Shown piece after piece: positions 44,565-54,334 of a stretch of 64,000 bases of DNA. How positions within the stretch are numbered: position 1 is the stretch's first letter; the number at the start of each line of letters is the position of its first letter. A model generated the notes under the pieces. It searched no databases. It worked only from the letters and a program-made list of their open reading frames with translations, and had not been told where the DNA came from. This stretch comes from Zygnema cylindricum (Eukaryota > Streptophyta > Zygnematophyceae > Zygnematales > Zygnemataceae). Location of the stretch: positions 40,936 through 104,935 of the forward strand of contig JBBHKE010001844.1 in the NCBI GenBank assembly GCA_037447655.1. Reading direction: 5' to 3'. The position numbers were made by a program, and so were the translations under genes.

Positions 44565-47500
44565 GGTTATGGGCCCGGCAACGCCAATTCCGTTGCCAAA
44601 TTTAATGGGACAGATTTTTACAGTTGGAAGTATCAAATTGAACATCTTTTCCGTCGTGAAAAACTTTGGTCAATCATTAGCGGTAGTGAACCTGAACCAA
44701 CTGACGCTGCACCCAAGACAATCTGGCTCGCTAAAAATGACGAAGCCCACTCCCGGCTTGTACTGGCTCTTGAACCCTCTCAAATTGATTATATTCGCGA
44801 CGCACCCTCTGCTCACGATGCGTGGTCATTATTGACTTCCGCATATGAGAATCAGTCTTGGTCGAACAAGCTCTTCCTCAAGCGACAGCTCAACACTTAT
44901 CGAAAGCTTCCTACTGATTCCATTCAAACTTATGTCCAGCATCTCAAGTCGCTCGCTGGACAACTCAAGAGTATCAAATCACCGATCTCTGACGAGGATC
45001 TCATTTCGGCAATTTTGGGAGGATTACCGGATCACTATTCCTCTCTCATTTCCTCCCTTGACAACTCTCCGATCCCACTGACTATTCCTACCTTAACAGC
45101 TCGACTTGTCCATGAGGAGATGAAACAGTCATTCCACGTCAGTTCAGGAGTAGCTCTGGCCACCTTTTCACCCAATCCAAGGCCACCAAAATCTTCCTCC
45201 ACCGCCTGTCGCTATTGTCGAGCGCTGGACCACATCATTGATGTCTGCCCAGCATTAAAACGAAAACATGACCGACAAGGCGGATCCGGCCGTACGGCTG
45301 GACGAGGTCATTCTGCAGGACGTGGATCATACCACGGTCAAGCCTCATCAGCGGAAAGTCTCCTTTCTCTTGGAAGTACGGAATTCTCCTCGACAAATCC
45401 TTTCGTACCATCCTATCCCTATCCGTACGGACACACTCACCTGGCGAATCACCCCATTCCGCAAAACCCTGTATACGTTCCAACTTATTCCTCGCCTCCA
45501 TCCGGCCACTCACCAGTCCTCCATCCAACGGTGGAAGTTATACAGCCGTCGCAATCCATGAATCAATCTGATTTTGGATTTGCCCTGTCCTCCACGGTAT
45601 CACCAGAATCCACCATCTCTGATTCCACCTGGATTGTTGACTCAGGTGCATCGCACCATTTATCTTCACGAGCTGATTGGTTCTCTCACATGTCTCCACT
45701 CTGCCCACCGATGCCAATCGTACTTGGCAACAACAGTACTCTAACGGCCACTCACATTGGCCGTACCATCAATCCTCGCAACTCCAATCACGGAAACAAT
45801 ATCATTCTCCCCAACGTCCTTTTTGTACCTGAACTACGAAAAAATCTGTTTTCAGTCGGCGCAGCCTTAAAGCAAGGAGCGACGGCCGTCTTTTCCTTTG
45901 ATCGCGTCAACTTTTTATCTCCAACGAAAACGACGGTCGGCTTCGGCGTCAAAAAGGGCGACATCTACATCCTGTCGTCCTTTTTTCCCAGCGGATTGGC
46001 CAATGTGGCCATCACTTCTTCTAATATCAACTTCTCCAAGTGGCACCTCCGATATGGCCACTTATCCGGCTCCAGCCTTCATGAACTAACCAAAGGTCTT
46101 GTAACAGGACTGGAACCTTTAGTTAACCAAAAACTCCCGTTTTGTTCTGGTTGCGTCGAGGGAAAATTTCCTCGCCCGTCGTTTCCTTCAAGCACGTCCA
46201 AATCCAACGGACCACTTGAGTTAATCCACTCTGACCTCTGTGGACCGATGTCTGTTTCCAGCCATAACGGCTCACAATACTTCATTACCTTCATTGACGA
46301 CGCAACTCGTTACTGCCACATCTACCTGATTCGCCGCAAATCTGACACTTTTGCTACATTCAAATTATTCAAAGCAAAAGTTGAAAACTTCCACAATTCC
46401 CGGATAAAAGTTTTACGGACGGATAACGGAGGCGAATTCTGCTCCACCGAATTCGCCACGTTTCTCGCAGTTCATGGCATCATCCACCAAACGACAACTG
46501 CAAATACACCACAACAAAACGGAGTCGCCGAACGGTACAACCGTACCGTTATCAACATGGCGCGTTCCATGTTACACTTCGCCGGCCTGCCAACTATCTT
46601 TTGGGGAGAATCGGTTACAACCGCCAACTATCTCCGCAATCTCTGCCCAACCTCAAGCCTACCGAACCTCACACCTCACGAGGCTTGGACAGGAAACAAA
46701 CCGAATGTCAACCATCTCCGAATATTCGGCAGCGTCGCTTGGATAAAGGACCTTACGCCATCAGGGAAGTGGAGTAGCCGCGCGAAATTCGGATATTTGG
46801 TCGGTTATTCAACCGAATCCAAGGCATACCGAATCTGGCTTGTTCAAGAACGCCAGGTCAAACTTAGCCGCGACGTCACTTTTGATGAAACTCCCCTCCT
46901 GAACAAACTCCTTTACCCTTCCCCTCTTCCCTCTTCCTCAATCGCCCCCATCTCCCCTCAACCAACAGCTCCTGTCTCCGTCATTCCAACCGTTGATCCC
47001 TCTATTCCTACTGTCCCTGCCCTTACAGCTCCCTCCTCTGCCCTTGCCAGAACCACCTCCACACCTTCCCTCTCCTCAAATATCTTCCCTCTCCAAAGGA
47101 CACTCTCTGATCCCTTCTCTCTCTCTCCCATTCGTCCGGATGCACCTCCCTACATCATTCCGCGTGCACCTCTGGGGGGCTCTCTGCCCATTCAGCCCCT
47201 TGTTCCCCGGAAAAGTGCTCGAATCGCAGCCCGACTTGCAGCCCATGGCGTTGCTAACATCGCCACTTTCGATGTACCTGGCTCCTTTGGAGCTGCCATG
47301 GCCGGTCCTAATGCCGCGGACTGGAAAGTGGCTATGGATGCCGAATTTGCCTCCCTTCAAAAAAATGGCACTTGGGAGCTCACACCCCTTCCTCATGGCC
47401 GAAAAGTTATCGGCTCTAAATGGGTCTTTCGGGTGAAAACAAAATCTGATGGCACCCTAGACCGATTCAAGGCAAGGTTCGTAGCGAAGGGCTTCCTCCA

Positions 47501-48839
47501 AAAAGAAGGGCTTGACTTCACAGAGACGTACGCCCCTGTTGCGAAATTCGCCTCCATTCGAATTCTCCTCTCCATCGCAGCCTCCCAGGACTGGCATGTC
47601 CATCAGATGGATGTCCAGACTGCCTTCCTCTATGGCGCTCTCAAGGAGGAAATCTTCGTTCGCCAGCCCGAAGGATATATTTCCCCGGGCACAGAACATC
47701 TCGTCTGCCGCCTCCTAAAATCCCTTTACGGCCTGAAGCAAGCTCCCCGTGTGTGGAGTCAACACCTTGAAGCAATTCTCATCCTTGAAGGATTCTTCAA
47801 GCTCGCAGCAGATTTCGGCATCTTCTTCAAAGGTAAAAACGACTCCCTTGTTATTATCATCATTTATGTTGATGATCTTGTTCTCTCCAGTCCTTCCCTC
47901 TCTATAATTCTCCAGGTCAAAACCATGCTAGGTTCTCATTTTGCCATGACGGATCTGGGGGAATTAGAGTACTGTCTGGGGATTTTAGTCACCCGTGACC
48001 GCCCAGCAAAAATCCTTCACCTATCTCAGGAAAAATATATATCTGAGGTCCTAGAAAGATTCTCAATGTCTAACTGCACTCCAGTCTCCACTCCTCTAGA
48101 TGCAAACACCAAACTCATTTCCAACTCCGGTGGGCCTGTCCACGGAGATATTCATGACCTCTATAGATCCATGGTCGGCAGTCTCATGTATGCAATGACT
48201 GGCACTAGGCCAGACATTGCTATTGCAGTCGGACAGCTTAGCCAGTTTGTTTCTAACCCCTCTCCTGAGCACCTCCTTGCGGCGAAGCGGGTCCTCCGCT
48301 ATCTGCAAGGCACCAAGTCACTCCGTCTTACCTTCTCCGGTGCCGCCTCTCCTTCCCTCATTGGTTTTTGCGATGCGGACTGGGGGGGAGACCTAGACAC
48401 CCGACGCTCCACTTCCGGTGTCTGCTTCTCTCTTGGAGGAGCTCTAGTCTCCTGGGCCTCCAAAAAACAGCCCACAGTGGCTCTGTCCTCCACAGAGGCG
48501 GAATATATGGCGGCAACACACGCAGCCAAGGAAGCCATCTGGCTTCGATCCCTCCTTTCTAATCTCCAATTTCCTCAAACTTCTCCAACCCCAATATTCT
48601 GTGACTCCCAAGGCGCTCTCGCTCTCATGAGCAACCCAGTTCACCACCGACGAACAAAGCACATCGACATTCAGTTCCACTTCACTAGGGAAACTATCGC
48701 GGCTGGAACCCTTACCTTCCAATACTGCCAGACGTCCCTCCAACTGGCGGACTTCCTCACCAAGCCTCTTCATCGACCTCAGTTCAACTGCATCGAGCCT
48801 CTGCCGGTCTCAACTTCTAACAAAGAGAGGGGGTGTTAG
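44547..48839 (+). CDS. copia-4 Gag-Pol polyprotein (1430 aa)
   Basis: This is a single frame encoding the particle protein, protease, integrase, reverse transcriptase and RNase H. Gag starts MTSPVI in the LTR and reads GYGP across the primer site. The zinc knuckle is C221-C224-H229-C234 (CRYCRALDHIIDVC). The protease motif DSGA is at 365-368. The integrase zinc residues are H500, H505, C533 and C536, and its catalytic triad is D563, D626 and E662 with the expected 35-residue D-E spacing. RT starts at about 920 and has YVDD at 1107-1110. RNase H begins near CDADW at 1275. The stop (TAG 48837) lies in the 3' LTR. The length and PR-IN-RT-RH order are normal for Ty1/copia. No frameshift separates gag from pol, so the Gag:Pol ratio must be set some other way. 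Confidence 0.96.
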   Translation: MTSPVIGYGPGNANSVAKFNGTDFYSWKYQIEHLFRREKLWSIISGSEPEPTDAAPKTIWLAKNDEAHSRLVLALEPSQIDYIRDAPSAHDAWSLLTSAYENQSWSNKLFLKRQLNTYRKLPTDSIQTYVQHLKSLAGQLKSIKSPISDEDLISAILGGLPDHYSSLISSLDNSPIPLTIPTLTARLVHEEMKQSFHVSSGVALATFSPNPRPPKSSSTACRYCRALDHIIDVCPALKRKHDRQGGSGRTAGRGHSAGRGSYHGQASSAESLLSLGSTEFSSTNPFVPSYPYPYGHTHLANHPIPQNPVYVPTYSSPPSGHSPVLHPTVEVIQPSQSMNQSDFGFALSSTVSPESTISDSTWIVDSGASHHLSSRADWFSHMSPLCPPMPIVLGNNSTLTATHIGRTINPRNSNHGNNIILPNVLFVPELRKNLFSVGAALKQGATAVFSFDRVNFLSPTKTTVGFGVKKGDIYILSSFFPSGLANVAITSSNINFSKWHLRYGHLSGSSLHELTKGLVTGLEPLVNQKLPFCSGCVEGKFPRPSFPSSTSKSNGPLELIHSDLCGPMSVSSHNGSQYFITFIDDATRYCHIYLIRRKSDTFATFKLFKAKVENFHNSRIKVLRTDNGGEFCSTEFATFLAVHGIIHQTTTANTPQQNGVAERYNRTVINMARSMLHFAGLPTIFWGESVTTANYLRNLCPTSSLPNLTPHEAWTGNKPNVNHLRIFGSVAWIKDLTPSGKWSSRAKFGYLVGYSTESKAYRIWLVQERQVKLSRDVTFDETPLLNKLLYPSPLPSSSIAPISPQPTAPVSVIPTVDPSIPTVPALTAPSSALARTTSTPSLSSNIFPLQRTLSDPFSLSPIRPDAPPYIIPRAPLGGSLPIQPLVPRKSARIAARLAAHGVANIATFDVPGSFGAAMAGPNAADWKVAMDAEFASLQKNGTWELTPLPHGRKVIGSKWVFRVKTKSDGTLDRFKARFVAKGFLQKEGLDFTETYAPVAKFASIRILLSIAASQDWHVHQMDVQTAFLYGALKEEIFVRQPEGYISPGTEHLVCRLLKSLYGLKQAPRVWSQHLEAILILEGFFKLAADFGIFFKGKNDSLVIIIIYVDDLVLSSPSLSIILQVKTMLGSHFAMTDLGELEYCLGILVTRDRPAKILHLSQEKYISEVLERFSMSNCTPVSTPLDANTKLISNSGGPVHGDIHDLYRSMVGSLMYAMTGTRPDIAIAVGQLSQFVSNPSPEHLLAAKRVLRYLQGTKSLRLTFSGAASPSLIGFCDADWGGDLDTRRSTSGVCFSLGGALVSWASKKQPTVALSSTEAEYMAATHAAKEAIWLRSLLSNLQFPQTSPTPIFCDSQGALALMSNPVHHRRTKHIDIQFHFTRETIAAGTLTFQYCQTSLQLADFLTKPLHRPQFNCIEPLPVSTSNKERGC
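44565..44576 (+). promoter_or_regulatory. copia-4 primer-binding site, translated as GYGP
   Basis: GGTTATGGGCCC directly follows the 5' LTR. It is the reverse complement of GGGCCCATAACC, which contains the CAT anticodon of initiator tRNA-Met, as in Drosophila copia. It lies inside the gag frame (GGT TAT GGG CCC). Confidence 0.85.
48822..48833 (+). promoter_or_regulatory. copia-4 polypurine tract, translated
   Basis: AAAGAGAGGGGG immediately precedes the 3' LTR and primes plus-strand DNA synthesis. Here it encodes K-E-R-G, the last residues before the LTR-encoded Cys and stop. Confidence 0.85.
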
Positions 48840-49245
48840 AAGTACAGTCTTTGATAGAAGTTAATTATCTGTTCTAGAATATCGAAATTGAGAATTACGT
48901 TTTTAGGATTTCGATATTCAGAATTCAGCTGTCTGTATGAGAATCTAGGATTCCAGTATTTCAGTCTCTCTCTGTTTACGTGCAGTCTTTGTTTTCTTAC
49001 GTGATCAGATTCTGGTCAAGATCCCTTTATAAATCTTGACCATGACTCTTGGCCGAAAGGTCAAGTGTCTCTTCAGGTTAGGAAAGTACCTTCGGTTCTC
49101 GAGAGGTCACTCTCGAGATCTTTTCTGTTCACTATTTAGCTTATCTCTATTTCTTGTTTATGTTACCAATTTTCATTTTATAAAACAGAACTTTTCTGTC
49201 CCTTCTCCTTCCACTCTATTTGTCATCATGACTTCACCCGTAATA
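48834..49245 (+). repeat. copia-4 3' LTR
   Basis: It is identical to the 5' LTR by eye except for one extra T before the ATG (GTCATCATG, against GTCACATG in the 5' LTR). It supplies the last codon and stop of the polyprotein. Confidence 0.93.
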
Positions 49246-49700
49246 CCTATCTCCCTCTCTCCCTCTCTCTCTCTCTCTCACTCTCTCCCTCTCTCCCTCT
49301 CTCCCCTTCTTCCTCTCTTTCCTCTCCTCTCTCCTCCCCCTCCCCTTCTTCCTCTCCTCTCCCTCCCCCTCTCCCTCTCCTCTCCCTCCCCCGTTCCCTC
49401 TCCCCCCTCCTCTCCATCTCCCTCTCCCTCTCCCTCTCCCTCTCCCTCTCCCTCTGCCTCTCTCTCTCTCTTTCCCTGTCTCCCCCTCTCCCCCCCTCTC
49501 CCCCCCTCTCCCCCCCTCTCCCCCTTTTCCCCTTTCTACCTCCCTTCGCCCCCTCTCTCCCTCCACCTCTCCCCCTTCCCCCTTTCTCCTTCTCTCTCCC
49601 CCTCTTTTCCTCTCCCTCTCTCCCTCCCTCCCTCCCCTCCCTCCCTCCCTCTCCTAAACTCTCTCCCTCTCTCTTCCTCTCTCCTCACATGCCCCTTTTA
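49246..49700. repeat. Polypyrimidine tract (right of copia-4)
   Basis: Nearly pure C/T, continuing the tract on the left of copia-4. It ends just upstream of the acceptor of the last recognised LRR-gene exon. Confidence 0.92.
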
Positions 49701-49719
49701 ATTTTTCTTTCTCCCAGAG

Positions 49720-49903
49720 GGATGTCTGTATTGGCGCTGACGACATCGGAGGCGGATCAAAACTATGCCAGGGAATAAAACCTCTAAGAAGACCTCAGGT
49801 GTTATCGAAGAATGACAACTGTGCCGGTTTGAGAAAGAAGTACTTCCTAAAACATTCGTTCAAGACTTTGAATAAATATGATTGCCAAACCAATCTTGCT
49901 AAG
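49720..49903 (+). CDS. LRR gene: candidate exon 26 (cysteine-bearing cap after the LRRs)
   Basis: After TTTCTTTCTCCCAGAG, reading in the phase required by exon 25 gives DVCIGADDIGGGSKLCQG, then about 40 charged residues ending DCQTNLAK and AAG|GTAATT. Four cysteines in this position would suit the C-terminal cap of an LRR ectodomain. Choosing the AG two bases upstream gives a stop after 19 codons, which favours 49720. If the donor at 49903 is not used, the frame ends at a TAG near 49942. No transmembrane segment or kinase is found downstream, so the C-terminus of the gene is unresolved. Confidence 0.5.
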
Positions 49904-52738
49904 GTAATTCGTAGTCCAAAGCCAACGATTTGTGTTCCCAGATAGGGAGAGAAGGAAACTCGAACAAGAATTGTTGAATATTTATGGAAGGGATTTTAAA
50001 TATAGAGGGGGTATAGAGGGAAGGGCAGAAGGGTAGAAGATGTTGATTGGAGCAGTGAGTACGTTGACAAGATTCTAAAGGAGAAGAATGTTTCGAAGAA
50101 GTTGATTGTTAACTGAAATTTCATAAACTCGACTCTTTTTCTAAGTTATGACAAACTCTCATTTTGTCTCTTTTCTTGAGAGCCAATATTTTGTTTAAGA
50201 GATAAAGTCAAACGTTAGGGATTAGTAGTTGAGAAAATTTGTATTTGAGGTTACTTTAAGGAAGCGTGAACACGAAGTACTAAGGGTAGCGATTATCGAC
50301 TTATTATCTTCCTTTCCTACATTGTCTTGTTATTTCCCTTCATATTTGTTTTTGTCTTTTGATGGAAGAACATGCATTACAGTGTGTATTTCATGAAAGG
50401 CTTCGTTAATATTGGAGCTTGTATGCTTATTTTGTTTCTTTCTTTTTATTTGCAATGTTTTCCAATTGCCGTTTTGCAAGATTTCATGTTAGTCTTTCAG
50501 TTGTCCTTCTGGCTTTTCTTGTCTTTTGTTGCATGTATACAACACTTATTATTATCACTGTTATTATAGTTGTAAACTAGCAAAAATGGTCACCTTCAAT
50601 TATAACCAATTACCGACAACACGAGGCACATTCTCTTCACTTCACATAATGAAGTTGTGTGATTTTTGCTTTGTAAGCAGGTTATTCTCTCCAACGTAGG
50701 GTTTCACCTATTATTCCTAACAAGTAAGTGTTGATGATCGTGGAATTTCTAAGATGTGGACCTTTACATGCAATTTTTTTAGGGGTTTCCTGTTCGATGT
50801 GAGCTTTCACATATTATTCTTTCTGATCGTGGTGATACTGTTTTGTTTGATGTTGCCTGTCCTATTTTTGACGACATTGTTTTAGGGAAATCTGTCTGTT
50901 GTTGGCCAAGCGGCTTGGCACATTGAGAGTGGCTCCATATGAAGTTGCTAAGACCAACGAGGAGGATTATACGTGTTGAATGCTTTTGGATCACATATGG
51001 ATATATAGATCATTTTATTCTGACACCTATCAAAACATTTGGTTGTTTGGGCTTTGCTTTGGATGAGTCCTCATTACGTATGGTCAGCGTTCTTACGAGA
51101 GGAGGGTCTTTGGGAGTCTACGACTTTTTGTACTCGTGTCTTTTTATCATTTTTAGGGTTTTGGGGTGAGATACACCTTATCGTTAGGGTTTGTGTGTGG
51201 CTTTACAACGTCAGCGAAAACTAAAAACCCCTAAAAAACTCTTCTTAATCCGCTATGGCGGTAATGGATCGTTTGTGTTCTAGACCTCTCTCACCGTGGG
51301 TAGCTTGGGAGATTTACAAGGATACTTTTAGTAGTTCTTTTTGTTAATTATGTAGGTGCCATGGGGGTGTGTTTAGGTTGGTTTTGTGTTGCTGTTCTTT
51401 TCCGGTACTTTCGTGGGTTGGTCTTTATTGTTATGTTAGTTTCTTTCACGTTTTCTTTCATATATAGTTTTTATATACTTCAGTTCGTTTTTGACCTCTC
51501 TGCTATTGTTTCCACCTAAACGGATGGTTTGCCATATTGCTTTATTAGAAAAAATATTTTTATTGCTCTCGAAGAAGTTACAACTTATCATTACTAAATG
51601 ATAATGGTTGATTTTCAACTTGTAGGGTGGACCAAAGACAAGCTCTATAAATAATGTTAATGAGGTAAATAATTTTTTTGTCGAATACTTAATATGGGTA
51701 AACCATTTGGGTGCAAAGAAAGAGACAAGGAAAGCATATGGAAGCCCAAAAAATTGGGGTTGCACATTTCTCAATTGCCAAAAAACTATATGAGAATTAT
51801 TTTTGGCTCTTGATTATCGATAAGTGAAGCCAAAAATCGATATTTTATTTCAAGGGATATTAAGCGTTATAAAGACATCACTAAGGATGCGTCTCTGTGT
51901 GCTTAAGTAAGGGTTTTTTTCTGTCGTTCTCTTGTAAAACTTAGAGCCGTACCGTGTAAGTGTCAACCGTACAAAAAAATAGAGAAAATGAGAAATACAT
52001 TTTGCGTCATCATCAAATTTAAGATGTACTACATGTTGTCGTCTTGTGTTTTTCGACCCACTTCGACGACAAAAAACGCCATCTTCAACCTTATGTTTAA
52101 AACACATGCGCGATGTGTTTTAAAATTAGGAATTTTCTATAAACAAATAGGAGAATATATTCGCGCGTGCCGTATTTTTTGAAAATTTTCAAACGATTTC
52201 AAGCAACGTGGAAGTGTACACGATTTGCTATGTTTTGTCCGTTTTTGTTTAATACGACAAAGAGAAGTACACAGTTTGTTTTGTTTTGTCCTTTTGAATC
52301 CGGTACGGGTTTTTTTTTTGCAGGGGTCTCGAGGTTTGGATGCCATTTCACGTCGAGCCGACAATAGACGCAAAGGCAAAACGCATCTTCTTCAACCGTG
52401 AGGCTGGAGGGCGGTAGGTCTACAATGTCACGAAAAGTCACGCGACGTCACAAGCAGTTACTAAAAATAACGTGCGTCATCACAGATTGTAGACGTTGAC
52501 AGCCGTCACGGGCATTGTCGACGTATACAATCGTCACGCCCTTAAGTGACAATTTCGTTTGGTACACATAGGGACACCCGAAATCCGGGTCCGCCGGATC
52601 TGCGCTAAAAAACAAAAAAAAAATCTCTAAGTTTGAAGTACATAGAGACCATAGTTGTTCAAATCGCGCGATTTTTTCCTTTTTTCCGATTAGAACGTAT
52701 AATTCGTGACTTTTGAATAAATCGGAAAAAAGCGCGAT
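49904..52738. other. No recognisable gene
   Basis: AT-rich sequence with short frames. Hydrophobic frames at 50372-50569 and around 50780-50900 look like chance T-rich reading. No protein-kinase motifs (GxGxxG, HRD, DFG) were seen in any frame I read. Confidence 0.45.
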
Positions 52739-53050
52739 GTACTTTCGGTCCGGTAAACTGAACGGCTAATTCACGGAAACTGTACGGTATTTAACGATAG
52801 CTGTACGGTTTTGTACGGTAAATATACGGAATCTGACGAAAAGATACGTTGCACTTCGTAGTACTTTCTGTCCGGTAAACTGGACATTAATTTTACGGAA
52901 ATGTACGGAAATGTACAAAAAATGTACGGACTATTACGAAAAGATACGGAAAATGTACGAAAATGGTACAAACTGCGGTATATGTGAAATTTATTTTTGT
53001 TTACATGTACGGAATCGTACGGACAAAAATTCATTAACGATTTTTACGAT
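52739..53050. repeat. TGTACGGAAA-type minisatellite with a ~122-bp higher-order repeat
   Basis: Degenerate TGTACGG / TACGGAAA words recur about fifteen times. The segment beginning GTACTTTCGGTCCGGTAAAC (52739) recurs at 52861 with few changes. Confidence 0.75.
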
Positions 53051-53138
53051 TTTTCCAAAAGGTTCAATGCGTTTGTTACGTATAATTCGTCGCGATTAAA
53101 TCGTTCGCACTAAACGCCGTGAACAACTATGATAGAGA

Positions 53139-53180
53139 CGCACCCTAATACGCGTTGTTCGCACCCTAATACGCGTTGTT
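53139..53180. repeat. 21-bp tandem duplication
   Basis: CGCACCCTAATACGCGTTGT(T) is repeated twice without mismatch. Confidence 0.93.
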
Positions 53181-53251
53181 TTGTTTTGTATTATTTATGT
53201 ATACTGTACTATATTGGTTCTTATGCTATACAAATACCATAAAGGCACAAA

Positions 53252-53336
53252 TGACAAGGTTCAAGGTACAGTGGTACACGGTTCATGGTTCAAAGTACAA
53301 GGTAAAAGGTACAAGGAAAAAGGTACTACAAGGTTT
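53252..53336. repeat. AAGGTACAAGG-type short tandem repeat
   Basis: About eight degenerate copies of CAAGGTACA / AAAGGTACAAGG in succession. Confidence 0.75.
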
Positions 53337-54283
53337 AGGGTGCCTTGATTTGGAAAGGGATATTTAATAATGTTGTTTATCAGGCAATTTCTTATCGCAA
53401 TAACCTTGATATTCGATATACCAAATGCTGAATGGTGAGAGGGCACAATATATTGCTCGGGGACCAGCAAAAATGATTGCAATACATTTGGTGGTAGGTG
53501 GGGTGTCCGTACATGTATAGTGCGTAAAAAATGTACAGAAAAACGTACGGAAGAAAACCCGCCTACCTCGGGCGGGGGGGTGTGGTTAAAATTCTTTGGC
53601 AACCCAACGTAAGTATCACGGTACAACTTGATTCGCTATTAGCGTTGACACTACTAACGATGAGCGGTGTAGTTATTGACACGATAACTTATCGAGGATC
53701 ACTCATTGTCCATACAAAGGTCATCCTTGTTTCCAAGGGCGGCAATTTGCCACGCTCGCACGGGAAATATCTGCGCCACAGAAAAGGTTGGAGCAAACAT
53801 TGACTTTTTTGTCGGTTTTTTCCTGCTGGCATGTAGGAATGTGTTCTTGGATCCAAGCGACATGGAAGGACCGGAAACAGAAATACCAAAACTCATGCAA
53901 TTGCAAGCGTACGGCTGCCACGCGTGCGCCGACAGCCGCTATTGGCCTATCGCGAAGCCACCAATGCTGCGTCGGTCGCAGAATCTTTGCTCTTTCAAAT
54001 TACGCCGGCGCTTCGCTGAGTTGCCACCAAAGCTACAGTACAGTTTGTTCGTACAATTTCATTTAACCGCCCCCAGTTACTCCGCCAGACTTCTAAAGCA
54101 TAGATTTCCTATGCGCATAAAACGCACGGAGTAAACTAACGATTACTACGTACAGTGCGCATAAAACAATTTCAAATTTTATAAAATTCGCAGTAAAATT
54201 CGTACTTTTTTTTGCTTTGTCCTTTTAGATTCTGAAAGGGAAAAGCATTCCAGTCGCATTCGTCTCTGGTGACAACGATAAAT
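53337..54283. other. Mostly unclassified, with a short M3-like palindrome
   Basis: At 53626-53682 TTCGCTATTAGCGTTG and, after ~20 bases, ACTAACGATGAGCGGTGTA resemble the M3 ends set close together. A 142-codon open frame at 53706-54134 has three overlapping open frames on the other strand and no known domain, so I do not call it. Confidence 0.4.
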
Positions 54284-54334
54284 GATCGTCGATTGTTTTT
54301 GTGTAAGATCGTCGATTGTTTTTGTGTAAGATCG
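54284..54334. repeat. 23-bp tandem duplication
   Basis: GATCGTCGATTGTTTTTGTG(TAA) occurs twice in a row, followed by a partial third GATCG. Confidence 0.92.

Larger units (their letters stand above)
44154..49245 (+). mobile_element. copia-4: apparently intact young Ty1/copia retrotransposon
   Basis: LTRs at 44154-44564 (411 bp) and 48834-49245 (412 bp) differ, by eye, at one inserted base only. One uninterrupted 1430-codon gag-pol frame lies between, with all catalytic motifs present. A primer-binding site (44565-44576) and a polypurine tract (48822-48833) are intact. The element sits in a pyrimidine tract inside the last LRR-gene intron, same strand as the gene. The flanking pentamers (TTTCC and CCTAT) do not match, so no target duplication is visible. 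Its coding sequence is C-rich at third positions, unlike the AT-rich introns around it. Confidence 0.95.

Noticed and set aside
45235-48773. Many 60-147-codon frames within copia-4 on both strands
   Set aside because: Overlapped by the 1430-codon polyprotein, which has all catalytic motifs.
49036-49701. 221-codon frame starting in the copia-4 3' LTR
   Set aside because: It is an LTR leader frame running into the pyrimidine tract; no protein family.
50372-50569. Hydrophobic 65-codon frame that could be a transmembrane exon of the LRR gene
   Set aside because: No splice sites in a compatible phase and composition typical of T-rich intergenic DNA.
50779-51224. Possible LRR-gene or retroelement coding near 50.8-51.2 kb
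   Set aside because: Weak resemblance only; no catalytic motif and several stops in each frame.
52739-53050. CRISPR-like array
   Set aside because: The repeats are short, degenerate and unevenly spaced, and the DNA is eukaryotic; it is a minisatellite.
53706-54134. 142-codon frame
   Set aside because: Several other frames are open over the same stretch, no known domain, and no homologous frame in this window.
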